Positions 25,626 to 34,497 of a stretch of DNA of 64,000 bases are shown here, piece after piece (the stretch's first letter is position 1; each line of letters opens with the position of its first letter). Source of the DNA: JBBQXK01 sp038209775. Lineage in GTDB: Bacteria > Pseudomonadota > Alphaproteobacteria > Rhodobacterales > Rhodobacteraceae. The notes below the pieces were generated by a model. It was given only the letters and a program-made list of their open reading frames with translations, was not told where the DNA came from and searched no databases. Location of the stretch: positions 1 to 64,000 of the forward strand of contig JBBQXK010000019.1 of assembly GCA_038209775.1 (NCBI GenBank), in the 5' to 3' direction. A program made the translations under genes and the position numbers.

Positions 25626-28226
25626 ATGACCGGACAACTCATCGGACAACTGATCCTCTGGCTGATCGTCACCGTTGTCATCATCGCGATCCTCTACTGG
25701 GTGATGCAGTGGCTGTATCGCCGGTCCACCAAAGAGGTTGCGTTCGTGCGCACCGGGTTTCTGGGTGAAAAGGTGGTGATCGACGGCGGTGCCTTTGTCT
25801 GGCCGATCGTCCATGACATCACGCCGGTGAACATGAACGTCCTGCCTTTGAAGGTCAGCCGCACCAAGGGTCAGGCGCTGATTACCAAGGACCGGATGCG
25901 CGTCGATGTGGAGGCCGAGTTCTACGTCCGCGTCCGCCCCGAAAAGGCGTCGGTGGCGATGGCCGCAAGTACCCTTGGCCGTCGCACGCTGGAACCCGAA
26001 ACGCTGCATGCCCTGCTGTCCGGCAAGTTCGAATCCGCGATGCGCGCGGTCGCGGCCGAGATGGAAATGGGCGGCATGCACGAACAGCGCGGGCAGTATG
26101 TGTCGCGCGTGAAAGAGGCCGCGCAAGAGGATCTGGCGCGCAACGGGCTGGAACTGGAATCGGTGGCGATCCTCGACATCGACCAGACGGCGCTGGAATA
26201 TTTCAATCCTTCCAACCGCTTCGACGCCGAGGGCCTGACTGCGCTGATCCGCGAAATCGAAGACCGCCGCAAACTGCGCAATGACATCGAACAGGATACG
26301 ATGATCCAGATCCGCGCCCGCAACCTGCAGGCCGAGAAAGAGGCGCTGGAGATCGACCGCGAATCCGAGGCCGCCCGACTGGAACAGGAACGCGACGTCG
26401 AGTTTCGCCGTGCCCAGCAGCGCACCGACCTTGCCCGCGAACGCGCCACCCGCGAAACCGAGGCGGAAGAGGCCCAGATCAACGCGCGCGAAACCATCGA
26501 ACGCGCCCGCATCACCAATGACCGCAACATCGCCGAGGCGCGGATTGCGTCCGAACGCGATATCCGTTCGCGCGAGATTGCCCGCACGCAGGCCGTCGAG
26601 GCCGACGAGATCGCCGCGCGCGAGAGCACCGAACGGCTGCGCATCGCACAGGAACAGGCGGTGAAAGAGGCCCGCATCGCCAGCGATCAGGAAACCCAGA
26701 CCCGCGAAATCGCCCGCGACCGCGAGACGCAATCGCTTGAAATCGAACGCCAGCGCGCGGTTGAGGCCGCAGGGATCGAGGCGCACGAGGCCACCGAAAA
26801 GCGGCGCATGTCCGAGACGCTGCTGTTGAACCAGACCCGGATCAAGGGCGAGGAAACCATCCGGCGGCAAGAGATCGAGCGGCAGAAATCGCTGGACGCC
26901 GCCGAGATTGCCGCGCGCGAAGACACCGAACGCCTGCGCATCGCGCAAGGCGCGCAGGTGAACGAGGCGCGGATTGCCGAAGATCAGCGCATCCGCACGC
27001 TGGAGATCGCCCGCACCGAGGCCATCGAGGCCGCCGAGATCGCCCAGAAGCGCAAGCTGGATGGTGAGCGGATCGACGCGGAAGAGGCTGTTCGCACACG
27101 CGAAATCGCGCGCGAGCTGGGCCTGGAACAGGCCGAGATCGCCCGCCGCCAATCGACCGAGACCGCCCGCATCGCATCCGAACTGACGCTTGAGGAAGAG
27201 CGTATCGCCAGCCAGCGCACCCGTGAGGTGACCGGCATCGGGGCCAAGCGCGCCGTGGAAGAGGCCGAACAGGCGCGTGTCGTGGCCCTGTCAGGGGCGC
27301 GGGTCAAGGCGGCGGCGGCGGATGCAACCGTGCGGCAGGCCGAAATTTCGGCCCGGCGCGATGTGGAAGCGGCGGATGTGGAGCGCGAACGCAGCGTCGA
27401 GGCGGCACGTCTGGAACGGCGCCGCAGCCTGGAACAGCTTGAGATCGCGCGCGTGCAGGCACTTCGCGAGGCCGAGATTGAATCGAAAGAGGATGTCGAA
27501 CGGGCGCGCATCGCATCCGAGCGGTCGTTGGACGAAATCCGCATAGATCACGAGATGTTGCGCCGAAAACTTGAGGTATCGCGCGAACAGGCCGTCGAAA
27601 GCGCCCAGATGGAAAAGGCCATCGCACTGTACAAGAAATCGCTGGAGGAATCTGCCGCGCGGGCGGAATCCGACGTGGCCCGCGCCATGGCCGCCCTGTC
27701 CGAGGAAAAGGTCAAGACGGTGCGCGAAACCGAGGTGGCGCAGCGTCGCAAGTCCATCGACGTGCTGATGGCCGAAAAGTCCGCCGCCGAATCGCGGCTC
27801 AACGCCGAGGCCGCCGCCATCCGCAACGCCGTCGAGGCCGAAGCTGCCCGCCTGATCAACGAGGCCGAAAACATCCTGACCGACGAGGCGCGCCATTCGC
27901 TGTTCAAGCGCAAGATGCTGGAACATGTCGAGGGGATCGTGGCCGCATCGGTCAAGCCGTTGGAAAAGATACAGGATATCCGTATCATGACGCTGGACGG
28001 CATGGGTGGTGGCGGCAATGGCACCGGCAGCAGCCCCACCGACGAGGTCATCAACAGCGCCCTGCGCTACCGCGTGCAGGCGCCGCTGATCGACAGCCTG
28101 CTGTCGGACATCGGCATCGAAGGCGGCTCGCTTGCCAAACAGACCGGCCTGATCCGTGAGGCGTCAGACCTGCAGCGCGTCGCGGCGGATGCCGCCAAAA
28201 AGGCCAAACCCGAGGAGAAGAAATAG
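25626..28226 (+). CDS. Flotillin-like SPFH protein with a long hendecad coiled coil
   Basis: An 866-residue membrane-anchored protein. One membrane helix (about residues 9-30, LILWLIVTVVIIAILYWVM) is followed by an SPFH/Band 7 domain (about 35-200). Residues about 241-670 are tandem 11-residue units, most starting with E-I or R-I. A C-terminal part (about 690-866) holds a glycine-rich stretch and a lysine-rich tail. Flotillins build large cage-like oligomers on membrane microdomains; ordinary flotillins are 450-650 residues, so this one is unusually long because of the repeats. A GGAGAAA ribosome site precedes ATG 25626. Its place between the transporter and the hydroxylase suggests that it organises them at the membrane, which is inference. 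Confidence 0.85.
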   Translation: MTGQLIGQLILWLIVTVVIIAILYWVMQWLYRRSTKEVAFVRTGFLGEKVVIDGGAFVWPIVHDITPVNMNVLPLKVSRTKGQALITKDRMRVDVEAEFYVRVRPEKASVAMAASTLGRRTLEPETLHALLSGKFESAMRAVAAEMEMGGMHEQRGQYVSRVKEAAQEDLARNGLELESVAILDIDQTALEYFNPSNRFDAEGLTALIREIEDRRKLRNDIEQDTMIQIRARNLQAEKEALEIDRESEAARLEQERDVEFRRAQQRTDLARERATRETEAEEAQINARETIERARITNDRNIAEARIASERDIRSREIARTQAVEADEIAARESTERLRIAQEQAVKEARIASDQETQTREIARDRETQSLEIERQRAVEAAGIEAHEATEKRRMSETLLLNQTRIKGEETIRRQEIERQKSLDAAEIAAREDTERLRIAQGAQVNEARIAEDQRIRTLEIARTEAIEAAEIAQKRKLDGERIDAEEAVRTREIARELGLEQAEIARRQSTETARIASELTLEEERIASQRTREVTGIGAKRAVEEAEQARVVALSGARVKAAAADATVRQAEISARRDVEAADVERERSVEAARLERRRSLEQLEIARVQALREAEIESKEDVERARIASERSLDEIRIDHEMLRRKLEVSREQAVESAQMEKAIALYKKSLEESAARAESDVARAMAALSEEKVKTVRETEVAQRRKSIDVLMAEKSAAESRLNAEAAAIRNAVEAEAARLINEAENILTDEARHSLFKRKMLEHVEGIVAASVKPLEKIQDIRIMTLDGMGGGGNGTGSSPTDEVINSALRYRVQAPLIDSLLSDIGIEGGSLAKQTGLIREASDLQRVAADAAKKAKPEEKK
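26346..27635 (+). repeat. About 39 tandem 33-bp units encoding 11-residue repeats
   Basis: Within the flotillin-like gene the protein falls into consecutive 11-residue blocks without gaps over long stretches, for example RIASERDIRSR, EIARTQAVEAD, EIAARESTERL and RIAQEQAVKEA. The phase shifts once, near residue 560. Eleven-residue periodicity is characteristic of straight or slightly right-handed (hendecad) coiled coils. At 1.5 angstrom rise per residue the segment would be about 60 nm long. Confidence 0.85.
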
Positions 28227-28664
28227 ATGCCGCGCGTCTATGTCAGTTCGGTGATCGACGCCCCCGTCGCCCGTGTTTGGGAAAGGGTGCGTGATTTCAA
28301 CGCCTTGCCGCGCTGGGTTCCAGCCGTGCGCGACAGCCGGATCGAGAATGGCGAACCCTCCGACCGCATCGGCGCTGTCCGCGATTTTCACCTGCAGAAT
28401 GGCGACCATCTGCGGGAAAAGCTGTTGGGACTGTCGGACTATGACTTCTTCTGCACCTATTCGATCCTCGAAAGTCCGATGCCGCTGACCGACTACGTCG
28501 CCACCCTTCGGCTGACCCCGGTGACCGACGGCGACCGCACCTTTGCCGAATGGACCGCCGAATTCGACTGCGCCGAGGCCGAGGCCGAGGGGTTGGTGGA
28601 CGGCATCGCCACCAACGTGTTCCAGGCGGCGTTCACGTCGCTGAAACGTCAGATGACAACCTAG
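28227..28664 (+). CDS. SRPBCC family protein, first copy
   Basis: A 145-residue protein with the START/SRPBCC helix-grip fold, which encloses a hydrophobic ligand pocket. It begins with the typical VSSVIDAPVARVWERVRDFNALPRWVPAV stretch and ends with a long C-terminal helix (VDGIATNVFQAAFTSLKRQM). It starts immediately after the flotillin stop. Members next to molybdenum hydroxylases (CoxG) recruit the enzyme to the membrane or carry ligands; polyketide cyclase-like activity is the other option. A second copy lies 540 bp downstream. Confidence 0.85.
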   Translation: MPRVYVSSVIDAPVARVWERVRDFNALPRWVPAVRDSRIENGEPSDRIGAVRDFHLQNGDHLREKLLGLSDYDFFCTYSILESPMPLTDYVATLRLTPVTDGDRTFAEWTAEFDCAEAEAEGLVDGIATNVFQAAFTSLKRQMTT

Positions 28665-28720
28665 AAAGAAGGCCGGGCAACGGGTTCAACCGATCGAAGC
28701 AGGGCAACAAGGGAGAGAGA

Positions 28721-29188
28721 ATGATGAGGAAAACCATACTGCTTATGTCGGCGGCCCTGATGGCCGCCGGTGCGGCCATGGCCCAGGATAAACCCGCACT
28801 GCCACCGCTGGTGCTGCAACCGAATGCCGAGCGCGTGACGTTCGAGCATATCGACGCGCTGAACGCCTGCGACTGGAACCGCCTGATGGCGCAATACCCC
28901 GAAGAGGTGCTGATCATCCTGCCGAACGGTGTCTGGGTCGAGGGGCGCGGTGCCATCGGTGACGTGTTTGCAGGCTTCTGCAAGACCCGCGCCGAAGGTG
29001 GATTCAAAGGGGCCACCTTCATTGCGGAAAAGGTCAAGACCGTCGGCGACACCGTCAACGTGTCATGGCGGGTCGAGGCGGACTGGCTGTCCGAACCCTA
29101 CAAGGGCGCGGATGCCTATGTGACGCGGGACGGGCTGATGTATGCGCAGGTCACCACCTTCGACCCCGCTGACATGAAGTTCAAGTAG
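28721..29188 (+). CDS. Exported NTF2-like protein
   Basis: A 155-residue protein with a signal peptide (MRKTILLMSAALMAAGAAMAQ) and an NTF2/SnoaL-like cone fold (HIDALNACDWNRLMAQYPEEVLIILPNGVWVEGRGAIGD, then NVSWRVEADW). The fold commonly holds small hydrophobic ligands or acts as cyclase/isomerase. The predicted periplasmic place is odd for a catabolic enzyme and suggests ligand handling outside the cytoplasm. It has a strong ribosome site (AAGGGAGAGAG) before ATG 28721 and lies between the two SRPBCC genes. Confidence 0.78.
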   Translation: MMRKTILLMSAALMAAGAAMAQDKPALPPLVLQPNAERVTFEHIDALNACDWNRLMAQYPEEVLIILPNGVWVEGRGAIGDVFAGFCKTRAEGGFKGATFIAEKVKTVGDTVNVSWRVEADWLSEPYKGADAYVTRDGLMYAQVTTFDPADMKFK

Positions 29189-29200
29189 GGCGACGCGGTC

Positions 29201-29644
29201 ATGGTCAAGGTCGTCAAAAGCACGGTTCTGGATGCCCCGGTTGAGGCGGTCTGGGACATCTTGCGCGATTTCAACGGCCATGACCGCTGGCATCCCATCG
29301 TCAAGGACAGCGTGATCGAAAAGGGCCAGACCAGTGACCGGATCGGCTGCGTCCGCCGGTTTCATCTGGCTGACGGATCGGAACTGCGGGAACTTCTGTT
29401 GACCCTTTCGGATGCGGACATGGCGTTTTCCTATTGCCTCCTCGACACGCCGGTGCCGCTTTTGAACTATGTGGCCCATGTGCGGCTTGCCCCTGTCACC
29501 GATGGCGACCGCACGTTCTGGCACTGGGAAAGCCGGTTCGACACCCCGCCCGGGCGTGAGGAGGAGTTGCGCGCGATGGTGGCCGAGAACGTCTATCAAA
29601 GCGGCATCGACGCCGTCCGCACCCTGCTGGAGACGCGCCCATGA
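29201..29644 (+). CDS. SRPBCC family protein, second copy
   Basis: A 147-residue SRPBCC protein, clearly paralogous to the one at 28227 (shared pattern STVLDAPVEAVWDILRDFNGHDRW, TSDRIGCVRRFHL, then VAHVRLAPVTDGDRTFWHW). It overlaps the FAD-subunit gene of the hydroxylase by four bases (ATGA), so it is coupled to it like a CoxG protein. The two copies differ enough to suggest an old duplication with separate ligands. Confidence 0.85.
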   Translation: MVKVVKSTVLDAPVEAVWDILRDFNGHDRWHPIVKDSVIEKGQTSDRIGCVRRFHLADGSELRELLLTLSDADMAFSYCLLDTPVPLLNYVAHVRLAPVTDGDRTFWHWESRFDTPPGREEELRAMVAENVYQSGIDAVRTLLETRP

Positions 29645-30432
29645 CCGTTGTGGAAACCTATCCGACACTGGCCGAGGCGGCGCGCGCGATGGCGGGCGCG
29701 TCGTATCTGGGCGGCGGCACCATTGTGATGCGTGAGGTGAATGCAGGCACGGCAGCACCGAGGATCGTGCGGACAACGGATGCCACGCTGACCGACATCC
29801 GGCTGTCGGGCGAGGTTGTGACCTTGGGCGCAGGTGTGACGATGGCGCAGGTGCTGGCGCAGCGCGATCTGGCGTTCCTGCACCCCGTGGCGCGGCTCAT
29901 TGGCGGGCCGCAGGTGCGCAACATGGGCACCATCGGCGGCAATCTTTTTGCCGCCCACCCTTACGGCGATTTCGCCGTGGCGCTGATTGCGCTTGGGGCA
30001 AAGGCGCATCTGGTGGGGCAGGGCGCGCGCGCGGTCGAGGACCTGATGCGCGACCGCGCCCGCCCGCCCCTGGTGGCCTCGGTCGAGTTTCAGCGGCCAA
30101 GGGCGGGGTCGTTCGGGTTCCTCAAGGTGTCCCGCGTGAAACCCAAGGGCGTGTCGGTCATGTCCATCGCGGCCCTTGTGCCGCGCGACGGGGGCCGTTG
30201 CCGGGGCGTCCGCGTCGCTTTTGGCGCGATGGGGCCCGCGCCGATGCGGGGGGCCGGGGCCGAACGTGCGCTGGAGGGGCAGGCGTTCGACGCGGCCACC
30301 TTTGCCCGCGCCGCCGCGCAGGCCGCCGACGGGCTGGACCCGCCGACCGATTCATTGGCCACCACATGGTACCGGCGCGAAGTGGCGGGGGTGCATCTGC
30401 GCCGCCTTCTGGAACGGATGGGGGCCATATGA
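29641..30432 (+). CDS. Molybdenum hydroxylase FAD subunit (CoxM type)
   Basis: A 263-residue medium subunit of the xanthine oxidase/CO dehydrogenase family. The FAD loops are visible as YLGGGTIVMREVNAG (variant of AGGTDL) and VRNMGTIGGNLFAAHPYGDF. It passes electrons from the 2Fe-2S subunit to the electron acceptor. It overlaps both neighbours by four bases. Length is normal to slightly short for the family (about 265-290). Confidence 0.92.
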   Translation: MTVVETYPTLAEAARAMAGASYLGGGTIVMREVNAGTAAPRIVRTTDATLTDIRLSGEVVTLGAGVTMAQVLAQRDLAFLHPVARLIGGPQVRNMGTIGGNLFAAHPYGDFAVALIALGAKAHLVGQGARAVEDLMRDRARPPLVASVEFQRPRAGSFGFLKVSRVKPKGVSVMSIAALVPRDGGRCRGVRVAFGAMGPAPMRGAGAERALEGQAFDAATFARAAAQAADGLDPPTDSLATTWYRREVAGVHLRRLLERMGAI

Positions 30433-30899
30433 AAACGCCGGTCACGCTGACGCTGAATGGCACCGAACGGGCGGCATTTGCCGATCCGGGGCAGAACCTT
30501 CTGGATTTCCTGCGCCGGGGGGTGGGGGATCTGTCGCCGAAATATGGCTGCGGGCAGGGCACCTGCGGGGCCTGCACGGTGCGGATGAACGGGCAGACGG
30601 TGCTGAGTTGCCTTGTGCTGGCCGAAATGGCGGCGGGGGCCACCATCGAGACGGCGGCAGGGTTGGCCACGCCCGCGCTGCACCCGTTGCAGACCGCGTT
30701 CATGGACCATTTCGCCGCACAATGCGGCTATTGCACCCCCGGCATGCTGGTCAGCGCCAAGGCTTTGCTCGACCGCAACGCCGCACCTTCCCGCGATGAG
30801 GTGATCGAGGCGATCAGCGGCAACCTCTGCCGCTGTACCGGATACGAGCCGATCATTGCCGCGATCCTGAGCGTGGCACAGGGGGGGGCACGCGCATGA
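30429..30899 (+). CDS. Molybdenum hydroxylase 2Fe-2S subunit (CoxS type)
   Basis: A 156-residue small subunit with both [2Fe-2S] clusters: the plant-type ferredoxin cluster (YGCGQGTCGACTV) and the C-terminal helical cluster (CGYCTPGM ... LCRCTGYEPI). All eight cysteines expected for the family are present. ATG 30429 overlaps the FAD-subunit stop, and its own stop overlaps the next gene. This is the electron relay between the molybdenum and FAD subunits. Confidence 0.95.
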   Translation: MKTPVTLTLNGTERAAFADPGQNLLDFLRRGVGDLSPKYGCGQGTCGACTVRMNGQTVLSCLVLAEMAAGATIETAAGLATPALHPLQTAFMDHFAAQCGYCTPGMLVSAKALLDRNAAPSRDEVIEAISGNLCRCTGYEPIIAAILSVAQGGARA

Positions 30900-32560
30900 C
30901 CGACATGATCGGCGGAAACATGTTCGAGATGCGCAAGGAGTTCTTTGCGGACGAACGCGATGACAACCTGAACGAGGTCGGCAAGCCCACCCGCCGCCAG
31001 GACATTCCCGGCCACGTCACCGGCCGCTCGCCGTTCTTTGACGACCACCTGTTCGACGGCCTTCTGCACATGCGCTGCGTGCGCAGTCCGCACCACCACG
31101 CCCGCATCCGCCGCATCGACGTGACCGAGGCCGAACGCATGCCCGGCGTGGTGCGCATCCTGCAGGGGCGCGATGTGCCGGTGAACCTGAATACCCTTCT
31201 CAGCCTTCTGGACTTCGGCATCGACGATGAGCCGATCCTGTCGCACACCAAGGTCGCCTACAAAGGCGAACCCGTCGCCGCCGTGATCGCCGCGACCGAG
31301 GCGCAGGCGCGGGCGGCGGTTCTCAAGGTGCGCGTCGAATGGGACGTGCTGCCGCATGTCCTTGACGTGGAAGAGGCGGTGAAACCGGGCGCCCCGGTGG
31401 TGCTGGATGTCTATCCGACCAACAAGTTCATCTACCACGGCAAGTACGACCACCAGAAACTGCGCTTCGGCGATGTCGAGGCCGCGTTCCGCAGCGCCGA
31501 TCATATCGTCGAGGGCCGCTATCAGATGAGCCCCATCGAACAGGCCCCGATCGAGACCTGCGGCGCCATTGCCGCCCCCGAACAGAATGACCGTTACGTC
31601 TGCTATACCTCGACGCAGGCGCTGTTTTTCTCGCTGGGGACGGCGGCCAAGGTGCTGACCATGCCCTCGTCACGCCTCCACTTCATCGGTGGCACCGTGG
31701 GTGGCGGGTTCGGCGGCAAGGTGGACAGCATCCATGAGCCGCTGGCGATTCTGGGCGCGATGCTGACCGGCCGCGCCGTGAAATACGCCTGGGACCGCGA
31801 AGAGGAGATGCAGGTCGGCGCACCAAGGGGCGCGGAACGCTGGTACCTCAAGGACGGCGTGATGCGCGACGGGCGGATCGTGGCGCGCAAGTTCACCGGG
31901 TACTTCGACAGCGGGGCGTACACCCGGCTGTCCTCCTACGCGATCATCAAGGGGGTCGGCCACCTGCCGGGGCCGTACACGATCCCGAACGTCCATGCCG
32001 ACGTCTATTGCGTCTACACCAACCGCACGCCGGCCACCGCGATGCGCGGTTTCGGCATCACCGGCGTCGATTTCGCCATCGAGGCGCATATGGACAAGGT
32101 GGCGGACACCGTGGGCATGAACCCCATCGACCTGCGCATCCTCAACGCCTACCGCGACGGCGATATGAAGGCGCACCGCAGGCTGGCCAAGAACTGCGCC
32201 CTGATCGAATGCGCGCAGGTGGTGGCGGAAAAGGCGGGGGTGACGCTGTCGCCCGCGCTCAAGGCCGCCGCCAGTACCCGCGACGGTGGCGGCGCGCGCG
32301 CGGCCCTGCCGGGCTTTACCGCGACGGATGAGGTGGGCCGGGTGTCGGGGTTCAAGCCCACCAATTATGCCAAGAAGGGCGCGCGCCAGCTTGACCCGCC
32401 CGGCGCCCCCGCCTACCAGCCGCCCCGTCCGGCGGCCCCCCCCACCCCCAGCCCCTCCCCCCGGGGGGCAGGGGAGCCGCCCCTGCCGCCGGTCACGCCA
32501 GCCCCGGCGCGGTCAGGTGCGGCACGGTTCTCGTCCCTTTCCGGCTTCAGGAGGCGCTGA
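30896..32560 (+). CDS. Molybdenum hydroxylase large subunit, N-terminal part (split gene)
   Basis: A 554-residue product corresponding to the first two thirds of a xanthine dehydrogenase/CoxL-type molybdopterin subunit (normally about 770-800). It contains the a/b hammerhead domain, the GGTVGGGFGGK molybdopterin loop and the motif PATAMRGFGITG. The last is the RGFG type of xanthine and aldehyde hydroxylases, not the Cys-containing loop of true CO dehydrogenase. The last 55 or so residues are a proline/alanine-rich tail not found in intact relatives, encoded by a very C-rich stretch with a palindrome. The stop overlaps the start of the second part (TGATGG). Confidence 0.88.
   Translation: MTDMIGGNMFEMRKEFFADERDDNLNEVGKPTRRQDIPGHVTGRSPFFDDHLFDGLLHMRCVRSPHHHARIRRIDVTEAERMPGVVRILQGRDVPVNLNTLLSLLDFGIDDEPILSHTKVAYKGEPVAAVIAATEAQARAAVLKVRVEWDVLPHVLDVEEAVKPGAPVVLDVYPTNKFIYHGKYDHQKLRFGDVEAAFRSADHIVEGRYQMSPIEQAPIETCGAIAAPEQNDRYVCYTSTQALFFSLGTAAKVLTMPSSRLHFIGGTVGGGFGGKVDSIHEPLAILGAMLTGRAVKYAWDREEEMQVGAPRGAERWYLKDGVMRDGRIVARKFTGYFDSGAYTRLSSYAIIKGVGHLPGPYTIPNVHADVYCVYTNRTPATAMRGFGITGVDFAIEAHMDKVADTVGMNPIDLRILNAYRDGDMKAHRRLAKNCALIECAQVVAEKAGVTLSPALKAAASTRDGGGARAALPGFTATDEVGRVSGFKPTNYAKKGARQLDPPGAPAYQPPRPAAPPTPSPSPRGAGEPPLPPVTPAPARSGAARFSSLSGFRRR
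32452..32474. repeat. GC palindrome inside the proline-rich tail
   Basis: CCCCTCCCCCC is followed directly by GGGGGGCAGGGG, a near-perfect palindrome with one bulged base. It resembles intergenic hairpins rather than coding sequence and sits exactly where the large subunit gene is split. Confidence 0.55.
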
Positions 32561-33582
32561 TGGCCCTGCACACCGGGCGCGGCTTTGCCGCCATCAACTA
32601 TCCCATCGGCATGAACCTTGGCGGCGACCCGTCACAGGCGCTGGTCCATTCGAACCCTGACGGCAAGTTCACCGTGGCCCTGTCGGCCATCGACCTTGGC
32701 CAGGGCATGAAATCCGTCACCCGCCAGATCGCCGCCGAAACGCTGGGGGTGCCGGTCGAGGATGTCTATGTCGACACCGCCGACAGCGACACCGGCCCGC
32801 ATGACATGGGGTCGTTCGCGTCACGCGGCACGCACCGCATGGGCAACGCCGTCATCATGGCCGCGAAAGAGGCGCGCTCGGTGATGCTGGACGCGGCGGC
32901 GGAGGAACTGGAGGTCGACCCCGCCGATCTGGTCACCGACGGGCGCGGCAACATCCACGTCAGGGGGGCACCCTCGCGGTCGATCACCACCATGGCCGCC
33001 GCACAGGCCGCGCAGTTCAAACAGGGCCGCACCATCGCCGGGCGCGGCATCTTCCTCATCCCCCTGTCCGAGGTTGACCCCGACACGGGCGAGATGACCC
33101 CGGTTTCAACCTTTGCCCACGCCGCCATGCTGGTGACGGTCGAAGTTGATGATGAGACGGGCGAGGTCAGCGTCACCGACATGCAGTCGGCCTACGAGGT
33201 CGGCCGCGCCTTGAATCCGCGCCTGGTGGAGCAACAACTGCGTGGCGGCGCATGGATGGGGATGAGCCATGCCGCGTGGGAGACGACCGAACCCTACTAC
33301 CCGGCCCGCGACCACGGCCCGGTCGATTTCAACACCTACATCATGCCCGGCCCCGGCGACCTTGCGCCGCATCACATCAGCGTTCTGGAACGCCCCGCCG
33401 CCGATGGCCCCTACGGCGGCAAGGGCCCGGGCGAGATGTGCGCGAACCCGGTCCTTCCGGCGGTGGTCAACGCGATCTACGATGCCGTCGGTGTCCGCAT
33501 CGACGACCTGCCGGTGACGCCCGAAAAGGTGCTGCGCGGCCTGCGTGCCCTTGGTGGGGCAAAGCCCCGGCGTCGGCTCTGA
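32560..33582 (+). CDS. Molybdenum hydroxylase large subunit, C-terminal part (split gene)
   Basis: A 340-residue product matching the last third of the large subunit. It begins at the point where intact proteins read TGRGFAAINYP and carries the molybdopterin-contacting AIDLGQGMKS, the GSFASRGTHRMGNAV region and the active-site glutamate loop GGKGPGEM. The ATG overlaps the stop of the first part by one base, so both are translated together and presumably assemble into one active subunit. No frameshift joins the two parts: they are separate, cleanly terminated genes. Confidence 0.88.
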   Translation: MALHTGRGFAAINYPIGMNLGGDPSQALVHSNPDGKFTVALSAIDLGQGMKSVTRQIAAETLGVPVEDVYVDTADSDTGPHDMGSFASRGTHRMGNAVIMAAKEARSVMLDAAAEELEVDPADLVTDGRGNIHVRGAPSRSITTMAAAQAAQFKQGRTIAGRGIFLIPLSEVDPDTGEMTPVSTFAHAAMLVTVEVDDETGEVSVTDMQSAYEVGRALNPRLVEQQLRGGAWMGMSHAAWETTEPYYPARDHGPVDFNTYIMPGPGDLAPHHISVLERPAADGPYGGKGPGEMCANPVLPAVVNAIYDAVGVRIDDLPVTPEKVLRGLRALGGAKPRRRL

Positions 33583-33583
33583 C

Positions 33584-34462
33584 ATGGCGGTCAGGCGGTC
33601 CATCATGGGCATCGACGGGCCGGGGCCGCTGGCCCAGTCCCTGCGCGATGCGCAGTACATCGCCGATGAGGGGCTGTCGACCGCCGCCTACCTCGCCCTT
33701 GCCCTCGGCAAGCCCCTGCTGCTGGAGGGCGCCCCCGGCGTCGGCAAGACCGAGGCCGCCAAGGCGCTGTCGGCGGTCCTTGGCCGCGAACTGATCCGGC
33801 TGCAATGCTATGAAGGCATCGACGCCGCCGCCGCCATGTACGAATGGAACTTCCCCCGCCAGATGCTGGCGATCCGGCAGGCCGGCGACGCGCATGTGAA
33901 CCTCTATGCCGATGACTACCTCATCGCCCGCCCGCTGCTGATGGCCCTGCAAGCCCCCCGCACCCGCGTCCTCTTGATCGACGAGATCGACCGCGCCGAT
34001 CATGAATTCGAGGCGTTCCTGCTGGAATTCCTGTCGGATTTCACCATGTCGATCCCCGAACGCGGCACCATCCGGGCCGAGGAACGCCCCGTCGTCATCC
34101 TCACCTCCAACCGCACCCGCGAGCTGCACGAGGCGCTGCGGCGGCGCTGCGTCTATCACTGGATCGGCTATCCCGATCCCCAGCTTGAACAGCAGATCGT
34201 CCTGATGCGCGCCAGCACCGTCGCCCGCGAAACGGCGGCCCGCGTGGTGGCTGCGGTCACGAAACTGCGCGCCGAACCCCTGTCGAAACCCCCCGGCGTG
34301 GCGGAAACCGTGGAATGGGCCGAGGCCGCGACGCTGCTGCATGCCCAAGGCGCCCCCTGGCCCCGCGCCTTCGCCCGGGCCATCGGCGTGGCGCTCAAGG
34401 ATCAGGACGATATCGCGTTCATCGCCCCCCGCCTCGATCGCCTGCTGGGGGATGCCGCATGA
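33584..34462 (+). CDS. MoxR-type AAA ATPase (CoxD-like)
   Basis: A 292-residue AAA+ ATPase with Walker A (EGAPGVGKTEAAK), Walker B (VLLIDEIDRAD) and sensor 1 (ILTSNRTRELHEAL). In CO dehydrogenase operons the homologue CoxD, with the VWA protein CoxE, finishes the metal-sulfur active site after folding. The position right after the molybdenum subunit and before a VWA gene supports the same maturation role. The ATG at 33584 follows the previous stop by one base. A 210-bp repeat-filled gap separates it from its partner gene. Confidence 0.9.
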   Translation: MAVRRSIMGIDGPGPLAQSLRDAQYIADEGLSTAAYLALALGKPLLLEGAPGVGKTEAAKALSAVLGRELIRLQCYEGIDAAAAMYEWNFPRQMLAIRQAGDAHVNLYADDYLIARPLLMALQAPRTRVLLIDEIDRADHEFEAFLLEFLSDFTMSIPERGTIRAEERPVVILTSNRTRELHEALRRRCVYHWIGYPDPQLEQQIVLMRASTVARETAARVVAAVTKLRAEPLSKPPGVAETVEWAEAATLLHAQGAPWPRAFARAIGVALKDQDDIAFIAPRLDRLLGDAA

Positions 34463-34497
34463 GCCACACCGCAGCAAGCGGGGGCCAGCCCCCCATG

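Noticed and set aside
25584..27152. Minus-strand open frame opposite the flotillin repeats
   Set aside because: Its apparent repeat pattern mirrors the 33-bp period of the coding strand and has no independent support.
26346..27635. Tandem DNA repeats as CRISPR or satellite
   Set aside because: The 33-bp period is imperfect at DNA level and exact at protein level, so it is coding repetition.
30896..33582. CO dehydrogenase (coxL) assignment
   Set aside because: The active-site loop is of the RGFG type, not the cysteine-containing loop of form I CO dehydrogenase, although the CoxD/E/G-like neighbours look similar.
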